64,000 nucleotides of DNA from CAJXVA01 sp963761755 (GTDB taxonomy: Bacteria; Myxococcota_A; Polyangia; Nannocystales; Nannocystaceae): the NCBI GenBank assembly GCA_963761755.1, contig CAVXIC010000008.1, positions 821,228 through 885,227 on the forward strand. Reading direction: 5' to 3'. Below, piece after piece: positions 39,464 through 49,178 of the stretch (the first letter of the stretch is position 1; every line of letters starts with the position of its first letter). The notes below the pieces were generated by a model, which saw nothing but the letters and a program-made list of their open reading frames with translations, had not been told where the DNA came from and ran no database searches. A program made the translations under genes and the position numbers.

Positions 39464-40558
39464 TCAGCTCGCGGGGCTCTGGGCGGCGGCGACGCTCGCC
39501 GTGCTCGGCGTCGCCACCGGGACCTGCGTCGAGGCCTCGGGGGGCGCGTCGGGGGGCAGCGAGGGGCTCAGCGGGGTGGGGCGGGAAAGGAACCCCGAGG
39601 TGTGGCGGACCGAGAAGACCTCGGACGACTTGATCGTCGTGCGCACCAGCAGCTCGCCGACGAGCCCTATGCCCACCAGCTGAATCGCCGTGAGGGTCAG
39701 CAAGACCCCGAGCAGCAGGAAGGGCAGGCGGTTCCCGATGACCCCGCCGAAGAGCTTGAGCAGGGTGAAGTAGCCGAGGATCGACAGCCCGAAGACGCCG
39801 CTGAGCATCCCGGGAATGCCGAAGAAGTGGACCGGGCGGGTTCGGTAGCGGGTCACCATCAGGACCGTCAGCAGGTCCAAGACGCCGTCGAAGAAGCGCT
39901 TGACCCCATACTTGCTGACGCCGTGCTCGCGCGGCCGGTGGTTGACGACGAGCTCTTCGACCCGGAAGCCGCGATGGCCCGCGAGCACCGGCAGGAACCG
40001 GTGAAAGCCGCCGTACACCGACAGCTCCTGGATGCACTCGCGACGATACGCCTTGTAGCCGCAGTTGAAGTCGCGCAGCTGCACGCCGCTGATCTTGCGG
40101 ACGACGGCGTTGAAGAGCTTGGAGGGCGCCGTCTTGCCCAGGGGATCGTGGCGGCGTTGCTTCCAGCCCGAGACGAGGTCGGCACCGGCCTCGATGCGCT
40201 CGACGAACTGCTCGATCATCGCGGGGTCGTCTTGCAGGTCCGCGTCCAAGGTGAGCACGATCGCGCCGCGCGCGAGCTCGAAGCCGGCGTTGAGCGCGGG
40301 AGACTTGCCGAAGTTCCTGCGGAAGTGGATGACGCCGATGGTTTCGGCGTTGGAGTCGGTCGCGGCCAGCGTGTCGAGGAGCTCGGTCGTGCCGTCGGTG
40401 CTGCCGTCGTTGATGTAGATGATCTCGTAGGAGCGTCCGGTCCGCGCGAGGCCCGCCACCAGCTCCTCGTGCATCTGCGGGAGGGACCCGACTTCGTTGA
40501 AGACGGGGATGACCGCGGACAGCTCCGGCTCCGCGCCGACAGAGGGCGTCGTCGTCAT
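39464..40558 (-). CDS. Family 2 glycosyltransferase, polyprenyl-phosphate type
   Basis: A 364-residue protein. The GT-A domain has AVIPVFNEVGSLPQ, YINDGSTDGT, FRRNFGKSPALNAGFE and the metal-binding LDADLQDDP. Two membrane helices follow (about 235-260 and 275-300), the layout of DPM1/GtrB/ArnC-like enzymes that transfer a sugar to a polyprenyl phosphate. The last ~45 residues are Pro/Ser-rich. The donor sugar is unknown. TAGCCT lies eight bases before the ATG. Confidence 0.88.
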   Translation of the reverse strand: MTTTPSVGAEPELSAVIPVFNEVGSLPQMHEELVAGLARTGRSYEIIYINDGSTDGTTELLDTLAATDSNAETIGVIHFRRNFGKSPALNAGFELARGAIVLTLDADLQDDPAMIEQFVERIEAGADLVSGWKQRRHDPLGKTAPSKLFNAVVRKISGVQLRDFNCGYKAYRRECIQELSVYGGFHRFLPVLAGHRGFRVEELVVNHRPREHGVSKYGVKRFFDGVLDLLTVLMVTRYRTRPVHFFGIPGMLSGVFGLSILGYFTLLKLFGGVIGNRLPFLLLGVLLTLTAIQLVGIGLVGELLVRTTIKSSEVFSVRHTSGFLSRPTPLSPSLPPDAPPEASTQVPVATPSTASVAAAQSPAS

Positions 40559-40566
40559 AGCGGCGC

Positions 40567-40572
40567 AGGCTA
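40567..40572 (-). promoter_or_regulatory. -10-like TAGCCT, 8 bases before ATG 40558
   Basis: TAnnnT box before the GT2-dtd unit; same spacing as the SDR and LepA boxes. Confidence 0.5.
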
Positions 40573-40674
40573 CCGCATCCGGGGCCCGCGGGCAGCCGGA
40601 CCCGTGCGCGGGGGGTCACAAAGGCCTCCCCTCCCGCTTGGCGCGGGGATTGCGTTTGTACCAAACTCGCCCGC

Positions 40675-43600
40675 GTGACCCATCGTCGCCATCGGAGCAT
40701 CTCGCGCGCCCTCGGTCTCGCGCTCGGCCTCGCCCTGTCGACGGCCGCGCCCGCGCCCGTGCGCGCTCGCCCGCTGCCGGGGCCGCCGGCGGAGGACAGC
40801 GCCTTGGGTCCCAACCGTTGGGATGCGGAGCTGGCTCGTCGCGCGTCCGCCTTGAAGCGGACGCCCGGAAAGGACCCCGCGGCGATCGTGCCGCTGCTGG
40901 GCCTGCTGCCCGAGGTTCAAGGCGAGGTGGATCCGCAGGCGCTCGATCGCCTGCTGGCGAGCGTCGCCCAGGCGCGCGGTCGCCACCCGCTGGTCCGGTC
41001 GTACGCGCGCTTCCTTCAGGCCAGGATCCTCGAGGCGCGAGGCGACCGGGCTGCCGCGGCGGCGCGCCTGCGCGGCGAGGGCTACGTCGTGGGCTGGCAG
41101 ATCGTCGGCCCGTTCGACAACGGTGGCCGCAAGGGCGAGACGGCGGTGTACGCCCCCCAGACGGAGGCGTTCGGGTCGACCCAGAGCTTCTCGGGAAAAC
41201 TTCCCGGCGAGCCGCTGTCGTGGCGCGTCATCGACTATGCGGACGCACCTCGCGGCGGCTACGTCAGCTTCGATGACCGCCTGCGTCCCAACACCGACGT
41301 GACCGGCTACGCCACGGCGTGGGTCCGCGTACCGAAGGATCAGCGGGTCGCCATCGCCGTGGGCACCGGTGGTCCCTATGAGGTCTGGGTGGACGGCGTC
41401 TCGGCCGGGGGCGGCAGCGCCTACCGAGCCGCGCATCCGCTGCAGGACACCCACGCCGCGAGCCTCAAAGCGGGCTGGAACCGGGTGCTGATCAAGGTGA
41501 GCGCCCAGTCGGGCGCCTGGGGCTTCTTCCTGCGGGTCAGTGCGCCCGACGGGTCCCCGATCGCGGGCCTGGAGAGCTCGGCCGAGCCGCCGCCGGAGTG
41601 GACGCCGCGGACCGGCGATGAAGCCAGCGGTCCCGCGCCGGCGTCGTTGCGGACCAGCTTGGCGGGGCGGGTGCCCGAGACCCTCTCGGGCACCCGCGCG
41701 GCCAAGGACGGCGTGGCCCTCCTGGAGTTCTACCAGGCCGTCCATCCCTTCGATCGTGAGGACGAGACCGCGGTGATGTTGGCGCGCCAGGTGGCCGCGC
41801 AGGCCCCTTCGGCGCGAAGCCTGTGGCTGCGGGCGCTGGTGGAGCGCGACCCCTCCGAGAGTCTCGCGGCGCTGCGCCGAGGCATCGATGCGGCGCGGGC
41901 CGAGGGCGCGTCCCAGGCGGGGCTGCGGGCTCGCATGCTGCTCGAGCTGGGCTGGCGTCATCAGGCGATGGGGCTGCAGGCCCGCTACCGAGAGAACCTC
42001 GAGGAGGCGCACGAGGTCGCGCCTGGCGATCCGATCGTGGAGATGGCGCTCATCGAGGAAGCGGCGGGCGTCGGGCTGCAGTGGTACGCGCTGCGGTGGC
42101 TGCAGTCGCTGGTCGCACGCAACCCCCACGCGCGCACGCTTCGGCTGGAGTACGCCTCGCGCCTGCACGGGGCAGGGCGCACCAAGGATGCGCTGGCCGT
42201 CTTGGGCGCCCAGGGCACGTCGTCCGAACTCGCCGGAGCGAGCATCGAAGTGCTGCTCGAGCTCGGTCAGGCGGACGCGGCCGTCGCCCTCGCCAAGGAG
42301 GCCGCCGAGGTCACCCCCGGCCTGCCCGAGCGCCACATCACCGTCGCCCAGCTGGAGGAGTCCCGAGGGGACATCATGGCGGCGCGCAAGTCGTGGGCCA
42401 AGGCGCTGGCCCTGGCGCCGCACGACGCCGAGCTCCACGCCGCGCTGGGGCGGCTGCTGATGCGCCACGACGACCTCTCCGCGGCCGCGGGCAGCCTGCG
42501 GCGCAGCCTGGAGCTGCTGCCTCAGCAGCCCGACGTTCGGGACCTGCTGGCGTCGCTCGACGCGTCGGCCCCGACCGATCAGTTCACCCGCTACGGGCTG
42601 GACCTCGAAGCCGTCGCCAAGAGCGCCAAGCCGTCCAAGGCCTGGAAGGGCAAGGATGCGGCGGTCCTGCACCACCGCGTGGCGGTCAAGGTGCTGCCCA
42701 ACGGGCTGACCGAGCGCCTCGACCACCGGGTGATCCGCGTGCTCGATGATCGCGGCGTTCGGTCCCAGGCCGTCCAGGGGATCAGCTACGACCCGGCCGA
42801 GAGCATCGTCGAAGTCCGGCGAGCCCGCGTGCGCCGCAAGGACGGCACGATCGAAGAGCTCGGGGAGGTCGGCGTCGTCGCGCTCGCCTCGGCCGGGTAC
42901 CGGATGTACTACGACCAGCGGCAGATCCGCGTGGCCTTTGGCGGGCTGCGTCCGGGCGACACGCTCGAGGTGGCGTTCCTGCGCCGGGACGTCGCTGCGC
43001 GCAACATGTTCGACGAGTACTTCGGCGACCTGATGCCCCTGCAGGGCAGCGCCCCGATCGGCACGGTCGAGTACATCCTCGAGGCCCCGGTCGACAAGCC
43101 GATCTACTTCAACCGCAAGGGCATCGACACCACCCGATCGGACGACGGCAAGTTCACCCGCTATCGCTACGCCGCCCAGAACGTGGCCGCGGTCGAGCCG
43201 GAGGCAGGCATGCCGGGCTGGGTCGAGGTCGCCGACTTCCTGCACGCGAGCACCTACAAGACCTGGAACGAGGTCGGCGACTGGTACTGGGACCTCGTGC
43301 GCGAGCAGCTCGTGGTCGACGATGCGATCCGTGGCGCGATCGCGGACGCGCTGTCCGGCCTGCCCAAGGACGCCGGGGACCGGGCCAAGGTCGACGCCAT
43401 CTACACCTACGTGGTGCGCAACACCCGATACGTGGGGCTCGAGTTCGGAATTCACGGTTTCAAGCCCTACCGAACCACCGAGATCTTCAGCCGCCGCTTC
43501 GGCGACTGCAAGGACAAGGCGAGCCTGCTCAAGGTCATGCTCGAAGAGATCGGTATCGAGGCCAACCTGGTGCTGGTGCGGACCCGCGACCAAGGCGTGA

Positions 43601-44433
43601 TGCCGGCCGAACCGGCGTCGCTGGCGGTGTTCAACCACGCGATCACCTACGTTCCGGCCTTCGACCTGTTCCTCGACGGCACCGCCGAGTGGTCCGGTCC
43701 CAACGAGCTGCCGGCCTCCGACCAGGGGGCCAGCGTGCTGGTCGTCCGCGACGGGAAGGGGGCCGACTACCGGACGATCGGCGTGAGCGCGGCGGCAGAC
43801 AACGTGCGGGCGCTGGAGCAGGAGGTCACGCTTCGCGCCTCGGGTGCGGCGACGTTGAACCACGCCGTCACCGTACGCGGCGCATCGGCCAGCTCGGTGC
43901 GCTATCAGTTCCAGTCCGCCGAGCAGCGGGTCGAACGCATGACCCAGGCCCTGGGAGGGTCGTTCCCCGGGGTCGACGTCTCGGACGTGTCCGCGCCGGG
44001 CATCGACGACATCACCACGCCGGCCCGGCTCGAGGCCACGGCCACGGTGCCCCAGTGGGCGACCACGGTCGCCGGTGGCCTCCGGTTCAAGGTCACCGGG
44101 CGCGAGTCGGGCTTCACCTCTGCGCTGGCACCGAAGTCCGAGCGCGAGTACCCGCTGGTGCTCGACGTGCCGATGGCCGAGACCCACACGCTGCGCTACC
44201 GACTGCCCGCCGGGTATCGGTTCGCGACGCTCCCAGCGGCCACCCAGCTGCGTACCGAGGTGGGGCGCTTCTCCCTCGAGGTCGAGGCCACCGACGACGG
44301 CGCCGAGGTCCGCACCCGGATCGAGCTGCCCCAACAGCGCATCTCGCCGGCGCAGTATCCGGCGCTTCGCACGTTCTTGCGGCAGGTCGACGCCGCGCTC
44401 GAACAAGACTTCGAGGTCACGCGTGCTCAATAA
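40675..44433 (+). CDS. DUF3857/transglutaminase-like protein with TPR region, catalytically intact
   Basis: A 1252-residue exported protein. After a signal peptide (LGLALSTAAPAPVRA) comes a beta-sandwich-like domain at about 140-290 (GWQIVGPFDNGG, then YEVWVDGVSAGG). TPR-type helices span about 340-630, a DUF3857 region about 650-850, and a transglutaminase-like domain about 890-1010. The transglutaminase triad is plausible: Cys945 in RRFGDCKDKASLL, His in FNHAITYV, Asp in FLDGTAEW. The substrate is unknown; such domains may crosslink or cut peptides in the envelope. GTG 40675 is the start. The next gene is a paralogue. Confidence 0.8.
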   Translation: MTHRRHRSISRALGLALGLALSTAAPAPVRARPLPGPPAEDSALGPNRWDAELARRASALKRTPGKDPAAIVPLLGLLPEVQGEVDPQALDRLLASVAQARGRHPLVRSYARFLQARILEARGDRAAAAARLRGEGYVVGWQIVGPFDNGGRKGETAVYAPQTEAFGSTQSFSGKLPGEPLSWRVIDYADAPRGGYVSFDDRLRPNTDVTGYATAWVRVPKDQRVAIAVGTGGPYEVWVDGVSAGGGSAYRAAHPLQDTHAASLKAGWNRVLIKVSAQSGAWGFFLRVSAPDGSPIAGLESSAEPPPEWTPRTGDEASGPAPASLRTSLAGRVPETLSGTRAAKDGVALLEFYQAVHPFDREDETAVMLARQVAAQAPSARSLWLRALVERDPSESLAALRRGIDAARAEGASQAGLRARMLLELGWRHQAMGLQARYRENLEEAHEVAPGDPIVEMALIEEAAGVGLQWYALRWLQSLVARNPHARTLRLEYASRLHGAGRTKDALAVLGAQGTSSELAGASIEVLLELGQADAAVALAKEAAEVTPGLPERHITVAQLEESRGDIMAARKSWAKALALAPHDAELHAALGRLLMRHDDLSAAAGSLRRSLELLPQQPDVRDLLASLDASAPTDQFTRYGLDLEAVAKSAKPSKAWKGKDAAVLHHRVAVKVLPNGLTERLDHRVIRVLDDRGVRSQAVQGISYDPAESIVEVRRARVRRKDGTIEELGEVGVVALASAGYRMYYDQRQIRVAFGGLRPGDTLEVAFLRRDVAARNMFDEYFGDLMPLQGSAPIGTVEYILEAPVDKPIYFNRKGIDTTRSDDGKFTRYRYAAQNVAAVEPEAGMPGWVEVADFLHASTYKTWNEVGDWYWDLVREQLVVDDAIRGAIADALSGLPKDAGDRAKVDAIYTYVVRNTRYVGLEFGIHGFKPYRTTEIFSRRFGDCKDKASLLKVMLEEIGIEANLVLVRTRDQGVMPAEPASLAVFNHAITYVPAFDLFLDGTAEWSGPNELPASDQGASVLVVRDGKGADYRTIGVSAAADNVRALEQEVTLRASGAATLNHAVTVRGASASSVRYQFQSAEQRVERMTQALGGSFPGVDVSDVSAPGIDDITTPARLEATATVPQWATTVAGGLRFKVTGRESGFTSALAPKSEREYPLVLDVPMAETHTLRYRLPAGYRFATLPAATQLRTEVGRFSLEVEATDDGAEVRTRIELPQQRISPAQYPALRTFLRQVDAALEQDFEVTRAQ

Positions 44434-44473
44434 GCATTCTTCCGCCCGCACTGCGGCGCCCCCCGCCATCTCC

Positions 44474-47400
44474 ATGCTCCCGATTCGACGCTTCGTCCCC
44501 CTCGTCGCGGCGCTGCTGCTGACCCTCGCGGTCGCCTGCAAGCGGCAGTCGACCGACGCTTCCTTCGACCCCGCCGATCCGGCCGCGACCGCGGCGGCGC
44601 TGCGCGAGCGTCTCGCGAAGCATCCCGAGGACGTCGAAGCGCGCCGGGACCTGGCGCTGATCGAGTGGGTGTGGCTCGGAAAGACCGACGCAGGCCTCGA
44701 GACGATGGAGCCGCTGCTGAAGGCCGGCGATCCCGCGGCCCGGCTCGGTCGGCTGCTGGTCGCGCAGGGCCGAGACGACGCGCAGACCGAGGCGGCGATG
44801 GCCTACGCCCTCGTGGAGACCGGGCTCGCCCACGGCGAGGACCCCTTCGCGCTCGCCGCCGCCGACGTCGCAGCGCGGGCGCTGCAGAGCAGCCACGGCG
44901 ATCGACCCGGGGATGACGCGCGGTTCACCGCGTTCTTCGCCGAGCACGAGTCCGAGCTCGCGGGGCTTCCGTTCTCGGTGCGACAGCCGCTGCTGAGCCT
45001 GCGAGCCTCGATCGCGCGCCGCAAGGGCGAAGCGTATCGGGCGGAGTTCGAAGAGCAAGGGTGCGTGCAGGCCTGGGAGGCTTCGGCGGTGACCGGGCGG
45101 CTGGGCGACTACGAGCTGCCCGACGTGAAGCCCGGTGGGTTCGTCGTCGACCCCGACGCTGCCCTCGTGCCCTTGTCATGCGTCGTGCGGGTCTGGAACC
45201 CGACGCCGCGCGCGGGCATTCGGCGCCTGCGCACCACGATCCGCTCCGACAGCGACACGATCGCCCTGGACATCAGCGGGCAGGAGGCGCTGCGCGTGTG
45301 GCTCGACGGCACGCTGATCCACCGCACCGATCGCACCGACCGCTACGCCGCCCGGCGCAGCCGGATCTCGGTGCCGGTCAACCCAGGCGCGCACGTGCTG
45401 GAGCTGGCGACCTCCATCCCTCGCGACAAGGCGTGGGTCCTGGTGCGCGCCGCCGATGGACGCGGGCGCGCGCTGGAGGCCGAGGTCGATGGCGCCACCC
45501 AGGGCGCGGGCGTGCGCGGAAAGGCGTCGACGCGCCGTCCGCCCTGGCCGGAGCCCACCGCGAAGGACGGGCCGCTCGCCGGACCCATGCACGCGCCGCT
45601 GCGGGCCTACCTGGCGGTGGACGCGGCCCTGGCCGACGGCGACACCGACGCTGCCGAGCAGCATCTCGCGGCCCTCACGGAGGCCGACGCGTTCGCGCTG
45701 GGCTGGATGATGCGGGCGTCCTTCGAGCGCAACGACCGATCACGGCCCCGCACGCACTCCGCGTCACGAGAGCAGCGGGCCCTCCAAGCGGCGCTGAAGC
45801 GGGATCCCCGGCTCGAGTCGGCCCAGCGAGGCCTGCTCGAGTTGATGCTCGGTCGAGGGGACGACGCTGAAGCCTCCACGATGCTCGCCGGACTCCCCGA
45901 CGCGCGCCTTCGGACGCTTCGCGGCGAGCTGCTGCGGCATCAGATCTACCGCGCCGCGGGCGAGGAGCATCGAGCCCGGGCCGCGCTCGCGCGCGCCAAG
46001 ACGATCGACGCCGAGCACTGCTCGGTCCTGCGGTTCGAACGCGCCCAGGCCCGGGACATTCGCGACGTGCACAGCGAGGACGCGCTGGTCGAAGCGCTGG
46101 GGGACTGCGCGGGAAGCCTTCCCACGCGGGCCGACCTGGCCCGGCTCCGCGGACGTTGGGACGACGCCGAGGCGATCTGGAAGGAGACGCTGGAGCGAAG
46201 CCCCGACGACATCGAGACGCTCGATGCCCTGGCCCACCTGGCGACCCTGCGCGGCGAGACCTCCCAGGCGCGGGGCTACCTGTCGCAGATCGGCCGCCTC
46301 GTACCGATGCGCGCGCAGACCCACGTGCAGCTCGCCGACCTCGACCTCGCCGAGGGGCGACCCGACCTGGCGAAGGCCCATCTGGCCGAAGCGCTGGGGC
46401 ATCTGCCCTTCAGCAACATGCTGCACCGCACGGCGGCCGACCTCGGTCTCGCCGACGACCTGATGGCATACCGGGTCGACGGGCTGGAGACGCTGCGGGC
46501 CTACCAAGCCTCGGGCGTGACCTACGAGGGCGCCGCCGAGGCGCTGGTGCTCGACCGCTCCGTGGCCCGGGTCTATCCCGGCGGCGGGCTGCGGCAGATC
46601 GTCCACATCGTGGTGCACCTGCTGAGCAAGGAAGCGCTCGACCGCTACGGCGAGCTGGAGACCCCCGGCGGTGCCGAGCTGCTCACCTTGCGCTCGATCA
46701 AGCCGGACGGTGAAATCTTCGAGCCCGAGCTGGTCCCGGGCAAGGATGGAGTCTCCTTGCGACACCTGGAGATCGGCGACTTCGTCGAGTACGAATACGT
46801 GCTGGAGCAGGCGCCCTCGGGGGTGGTTCCCGGCTATGTCGACGTGTCGACGTTCCGCTTCCAGTCCTTCGACGTGCCCTACCACCGCAGCGAGCTGTGG
46901 GTGCTCGCGCCCTCCGACCTCGACCTGAAGATCGACCGGCGCAACACCCCGCCGCAGGCCGAGACCACCGAGGTGCGCCACGGCGAGGAGACGCTCACGC
47001 TGATGAAATTCGGCGTCGATCAGATGCCGCGCCTGGGCGTCGAGCCGGGCACACGCTCGATCCTCGAAGAGGTGCCCAACGTTCGGATCTACACCGACGT
47101 CGACGCCGCGGCGTGGATGCGCTCGCTCGCGGCGACGGTCTACTATGGTCGACGCAGCAACCCGCAGCTGCGTCGGCACGTGCGTCGGCTGATCCGGGGA
47201 CGAGACTCGGACGCCGAGACGCTGCGCACCCTGTGGACCTGGGTGGTCGAGAACGTCGAGGACGGTGGAGACCTCTCTTCGGCGGCCACCGCGACGTTCG
47301 CCACCCGCCGGGGGAATCGGCTGGTGCTGCTGGCCGCGATGCTCGACATCGCCGGCGTCGAGCACGAGCTGTGGCTGGCCCGCAATCGCAACGGCCCCAA

Positions 47401-48262
47401 GTCCCTGCCCGGAGGCCACCCGATGATCGAGAGCTACGACGCCCCGATGCTCGCGGTGCCCCTGGCCGGCGAGGAGGAACCGCTGATGGTGATGACCGCC
47501 TCGAAGGTGATGCCGCTGGGGTACCTGCCGCCGGGGTACGGCGGCGCGGAGGCGCTCCGGCTGCCCTCGAAGCCCTCGCAGACCGCCAAGACGGTGACCG
47601 TACCCGAGGTCCCCGCGCGTCTGGCCGACGTACGGCGCTGGGACCTGACGGTGAAGACCGACGTGACCGGCGACGCGACGGTCAGCGGGACGATCACGCT
47701 GCGTGGGGGCGAGGCCATCGCGTGGCGCCAGGCGCTGCGCGAGATCGACGAGAGCCGGATCCGCGAGGTCTTCCAGCAGGCCGAGCTGCCCTGGCTGCGC
47801 GCCAACGACCTGGTCGCGCTGGAGATCGACGGCGCCGACGACCTGCAGGGGCCCCTGACGCTCGCCTTCGAGGCCAAGACCGCCTCGCTTGGGGTGGTGC
47901 AAAACGGCGCCCTGCTGATGCGGGCCGACGTGGTCCCGCTGAACCTGGGCGCGCCCTACGTCGCGCTGCCGCAGCGGATGACCGGGATGGTGATCCCCTA
48001 TGCGCCCGTGCACGAGGCGACGATTCGAATCGAGGTCCGCGATGGGCGTCTGACGGAGCTGCCCGAGGCGGTGGATCTTCGCTCGGACTTCGGCGCCTTC
48101 GAGCGGACGGTCGAGGGGAGCCTGGGCAGCGCAGCGGTGACGATCCACTGCCGCTCCACCCTGGAGACCGGGGTCGTCGAGGCGCGCGCCTACCCCAAGC
48201 TCGCCGCGTTCGTTCGCTCGGTCGAAGCGGCCACCTCGGCCTCGCTGCGCGCGACGCCGTAG
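44474..48262 (+). CDS. DUF3857/transglutaminase-like lipoprotein, catalytic Cys lost
   Basis: A 1262-residue paralogue of the preceding protein with the same order (beta-sandwich, TPR, DUF3857, transglutaminase-like), but starting as a lipoprotein (LLLTLAVAC). At the position of the catalytic GDCKDKA loop it reads TRRGNRLVLLAAML, so Cys is replaced, near residue 948, and the His/Asp segments are not recognisable. It probably binds instead of catalysing. ATG 44474 is chosen for the lipobox distance; an in-frame GTG at 44423 overlaps the previous stop. Forty bases separate the pair. Confidence 0.75.
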   Translation: MLPIRRFVPLVAALLLTLAVACKRQSTDASFDPADPAATAAALRERLAKHPEDVEARRDLALIEWVWLGKTDAGLETMEPLLKAGDPAARLGRLLVAQGRDDAQTEAAMAYALVETGLAHGEDPFALAAADVAARALQSSHGDRPGDDARFTAFFAEHESELAGLPFSVRQPLLSLRASIARRKGEAYRAEFEEQGCVQAWEASAVTGRLGDYELPDVKPGGFVVDPDAALVPLSCVVRVWNPTPRAGIRRLRTTIRSDSDTIALDISGQEALRVWLDGTLIHRTDRTDRYAARRSRISVPVNPGAHVLELATSIPRDKAWVLVRAADGRGRALEAEVDGATQGAGVRGKASTRRPPWPEPTAKDGPLAGPMHAPLRAYLAVDAALADGDTDAAEQHLAALTEADAFALGWMMRASFERNDRSRPRTHSASREQRALQAALKRDPRLESAQRGLLELMLGRGDDAEASTMLAGLPDARLRTLRGELLRHQIYRAAGEEHRARAALARAKTIDAEHCSVLRFERAQARDIRDVHSEDALVEALGDCAGSLPTRADLARLRGRWDDAEAIWKETLERSPDDIETLDALAHLATLRGETSQARGYLSQIGRLVPMRAQTHVQLADLDLAEGRPDLAKAHLAEALGHLPFSNMLHRTAADLGLADDLMAYRVDGLETLRAYQASGVTYEGAAEALVLDRSVARVYPGGGLRQIVHIVVHLLSKEALDRYGELETPGGAELLTLRSIKPDGEIFEPELVPGKDGVSLRHLEIGDFVEYEYVLEQAPSGVVPGYVDVSTFRFQSFDVPYHRSELWVLAPSDLDLKIDRRNTPPQAETTEVRHGEETLTLMKFGVDQMPRLGVEPGTRSILEEVPNVRIYTDVDAAAWMRSLAATVYYGRRSNPQLRRHVRRLIRGRDSDAETLRTLWTWVVENVEDGGDLSSAATATFATRRGNRLVLLAAMLDIAGVEHELWLARNRNGPKSLPGGHPMIESYDAPMLAVPLAGEEEPLMVMTASKVMPLGYLPPGYGGAEALRLPSKPSQTAKTVTVPEVPARLADVRRWDLTVKTDVTGDATVSGTITLRGGEAIAWRQALREIDESRIREVFQQAELPWLRANDLVALEIDGADDLQGPLTLAFEAKTASLGVVQNGALLMRADVVPLNLGAPYVALPQRMTGMVIPYAPVHEATIRIEVRDGRLTELPEAVDLRSDFGAFERTVEGSLGSAAVTIHCRSTLETGVVEARAYPKLAAFVRSVEAATSASLRATP

Positions 48263-48272
48263 CCCGCGGTGG

Positions 48273-48278
48273 TACCCT
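48273..48278 (+). promoter_or_regulatory. -10-like TACCCT, 6 bases before GTG 48285
   Basis: TAnnnT box inside the 22-base gap between the second DUF3857 gene and the DUF4344 gene, suggesting a separate promoter there. Confidence 0.45.
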
Positions 48279-48284
48279 GAGTTC

Positions 48285-49130
48285 GTGCTCCGCGCCGCGC
48301 GCTCGTTCGTCCTGGGCCTGGGTCTTCTCGGCTGCGACCCGCAGGGCAGGTGCCCCGAGTGCCCAAAGCCGCAGGCGTGCCCCGAGGCCAAGACCGCGAC
48401 CACGGTCGTGGCGCGCGGGCCTGCACCCGCGCCGGATCGCGGCGACATCGCGCTGACGTTTGCGGAGCCCAAGACGGCGACGCTGAAGCGCTTCGAAGCC
48501 CAGCTGTCGGGCAGCGCCTACTTCCAGAAGGTCATCTCCGGCATCAACGACACCATCGCCCTGCCCAAGGACGCCGCCGTCTTGGTGTCCGAGTGCGGGC
48601 GCATCGACGCGTACTACGATCCCAAGGCCCCCGGCGTCGTCATCTGCTACGAGCTGGCCGAGCACTTCGAGTCGCTGTTTCGCTCCCGCGCCAAGGGCGA
48701 GGACCTCCAGCGCATGGTCACCGGCGCCGTGTTCTTCGCCTTCTTGCACGAGCTCGGCCACGCCTTGGTCGACCAACTGCAGCTGCCGATCACCGGCAAG
48801 GAGGAAGACGCCGTCGATCAGCTCGCGGCCGTCGTCCTCATCGAGAGCGGCACCGGCATCGAGATGGCCCTCGACGGGGGCCGCGCGTTCCTCCTCAACG
48901 AAGCCGCCGGATACAGCGACAACGCGTTCTGGGGCGAACACTCGTTCGAAAAGCAGCGCTACTACGCGATCTTGTGCATGGCCTACGGCGCCGCCCCGAA
49001 GAAGCGCGCCGCGCTGCTCGGCGGCAAAGGCGGCCTGCCCAAAGAGCGCGCCGCGAGCTGCCCGGCCGAGTACGCGCGCATCAAGGCGTCGTGGGGGCAG
49101 CTGCTGGACCCCCACGCGAAAGCGGACTGA
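48285..49130 (+). CDS. DUF4344-type putative metallopeptidase lipoprotein
   Basis: A 281-residue protein. A lipoprotein signal (GLGLLGC) precedes a Cys/Pro-rich stretch. The core has FAFLHELGHALVDQ with the zinc motif H155-E-x-x-H159, then TGKEEDAVDQLAAVVLIE, which supplies the probable third ligand and matches DUF4344 proteins. Function of the family is not established. GTG 48285 has TACCCT six bases upstream, only 22 bases after the stop of the DUF3857 gene, so it may have its own promoter. Confidence 0.75.
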   Translation: MLRAARSFVLGLGLLGCDPQGRCPECPKPQACPEAKTATTVVARGPAPAPDRGDIALTFAEPKTATLKRFEAQLSGSAYFQKVISGINDTIALPKDAAVLVSECGRIDAYYDPKAPGVVICYELAEHFESLFRSRAKGEDLQRMVTGAVFFAFLHELGHALVDQLQLPITGKEEDAVDQLAAVVLIESGTGIEMALDGGRAFLLNEAAGYSDNAFWGEHSFEKQRYYAILCMAYGAAPKKRAALLGGKGGLPKERAASCPAEYARIKASWGQLLDPHAKAD

Positions 49131-49165
49131 GCGGGGGCGCCCTGACACGCAGACCCGTGATCGCG

Positions 49166-49171
49166 TACCGT
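49166..49171 (+). promoter_or_regulatory. -10-like TACCGT, 7 bases before ATG 49179
   Basis: TAnnnT box before the beta-propeller lipoprotein gene. Confidence 0.5.
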
Positions 49172-49178
49172 TCGCGGC

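Noticed and set aside
40570..44541. 1323-codon minus-strand open frame
   Set aside because: Antisense shadow of the first DUF3857 gene, whose motifs and signal peptide are clear.
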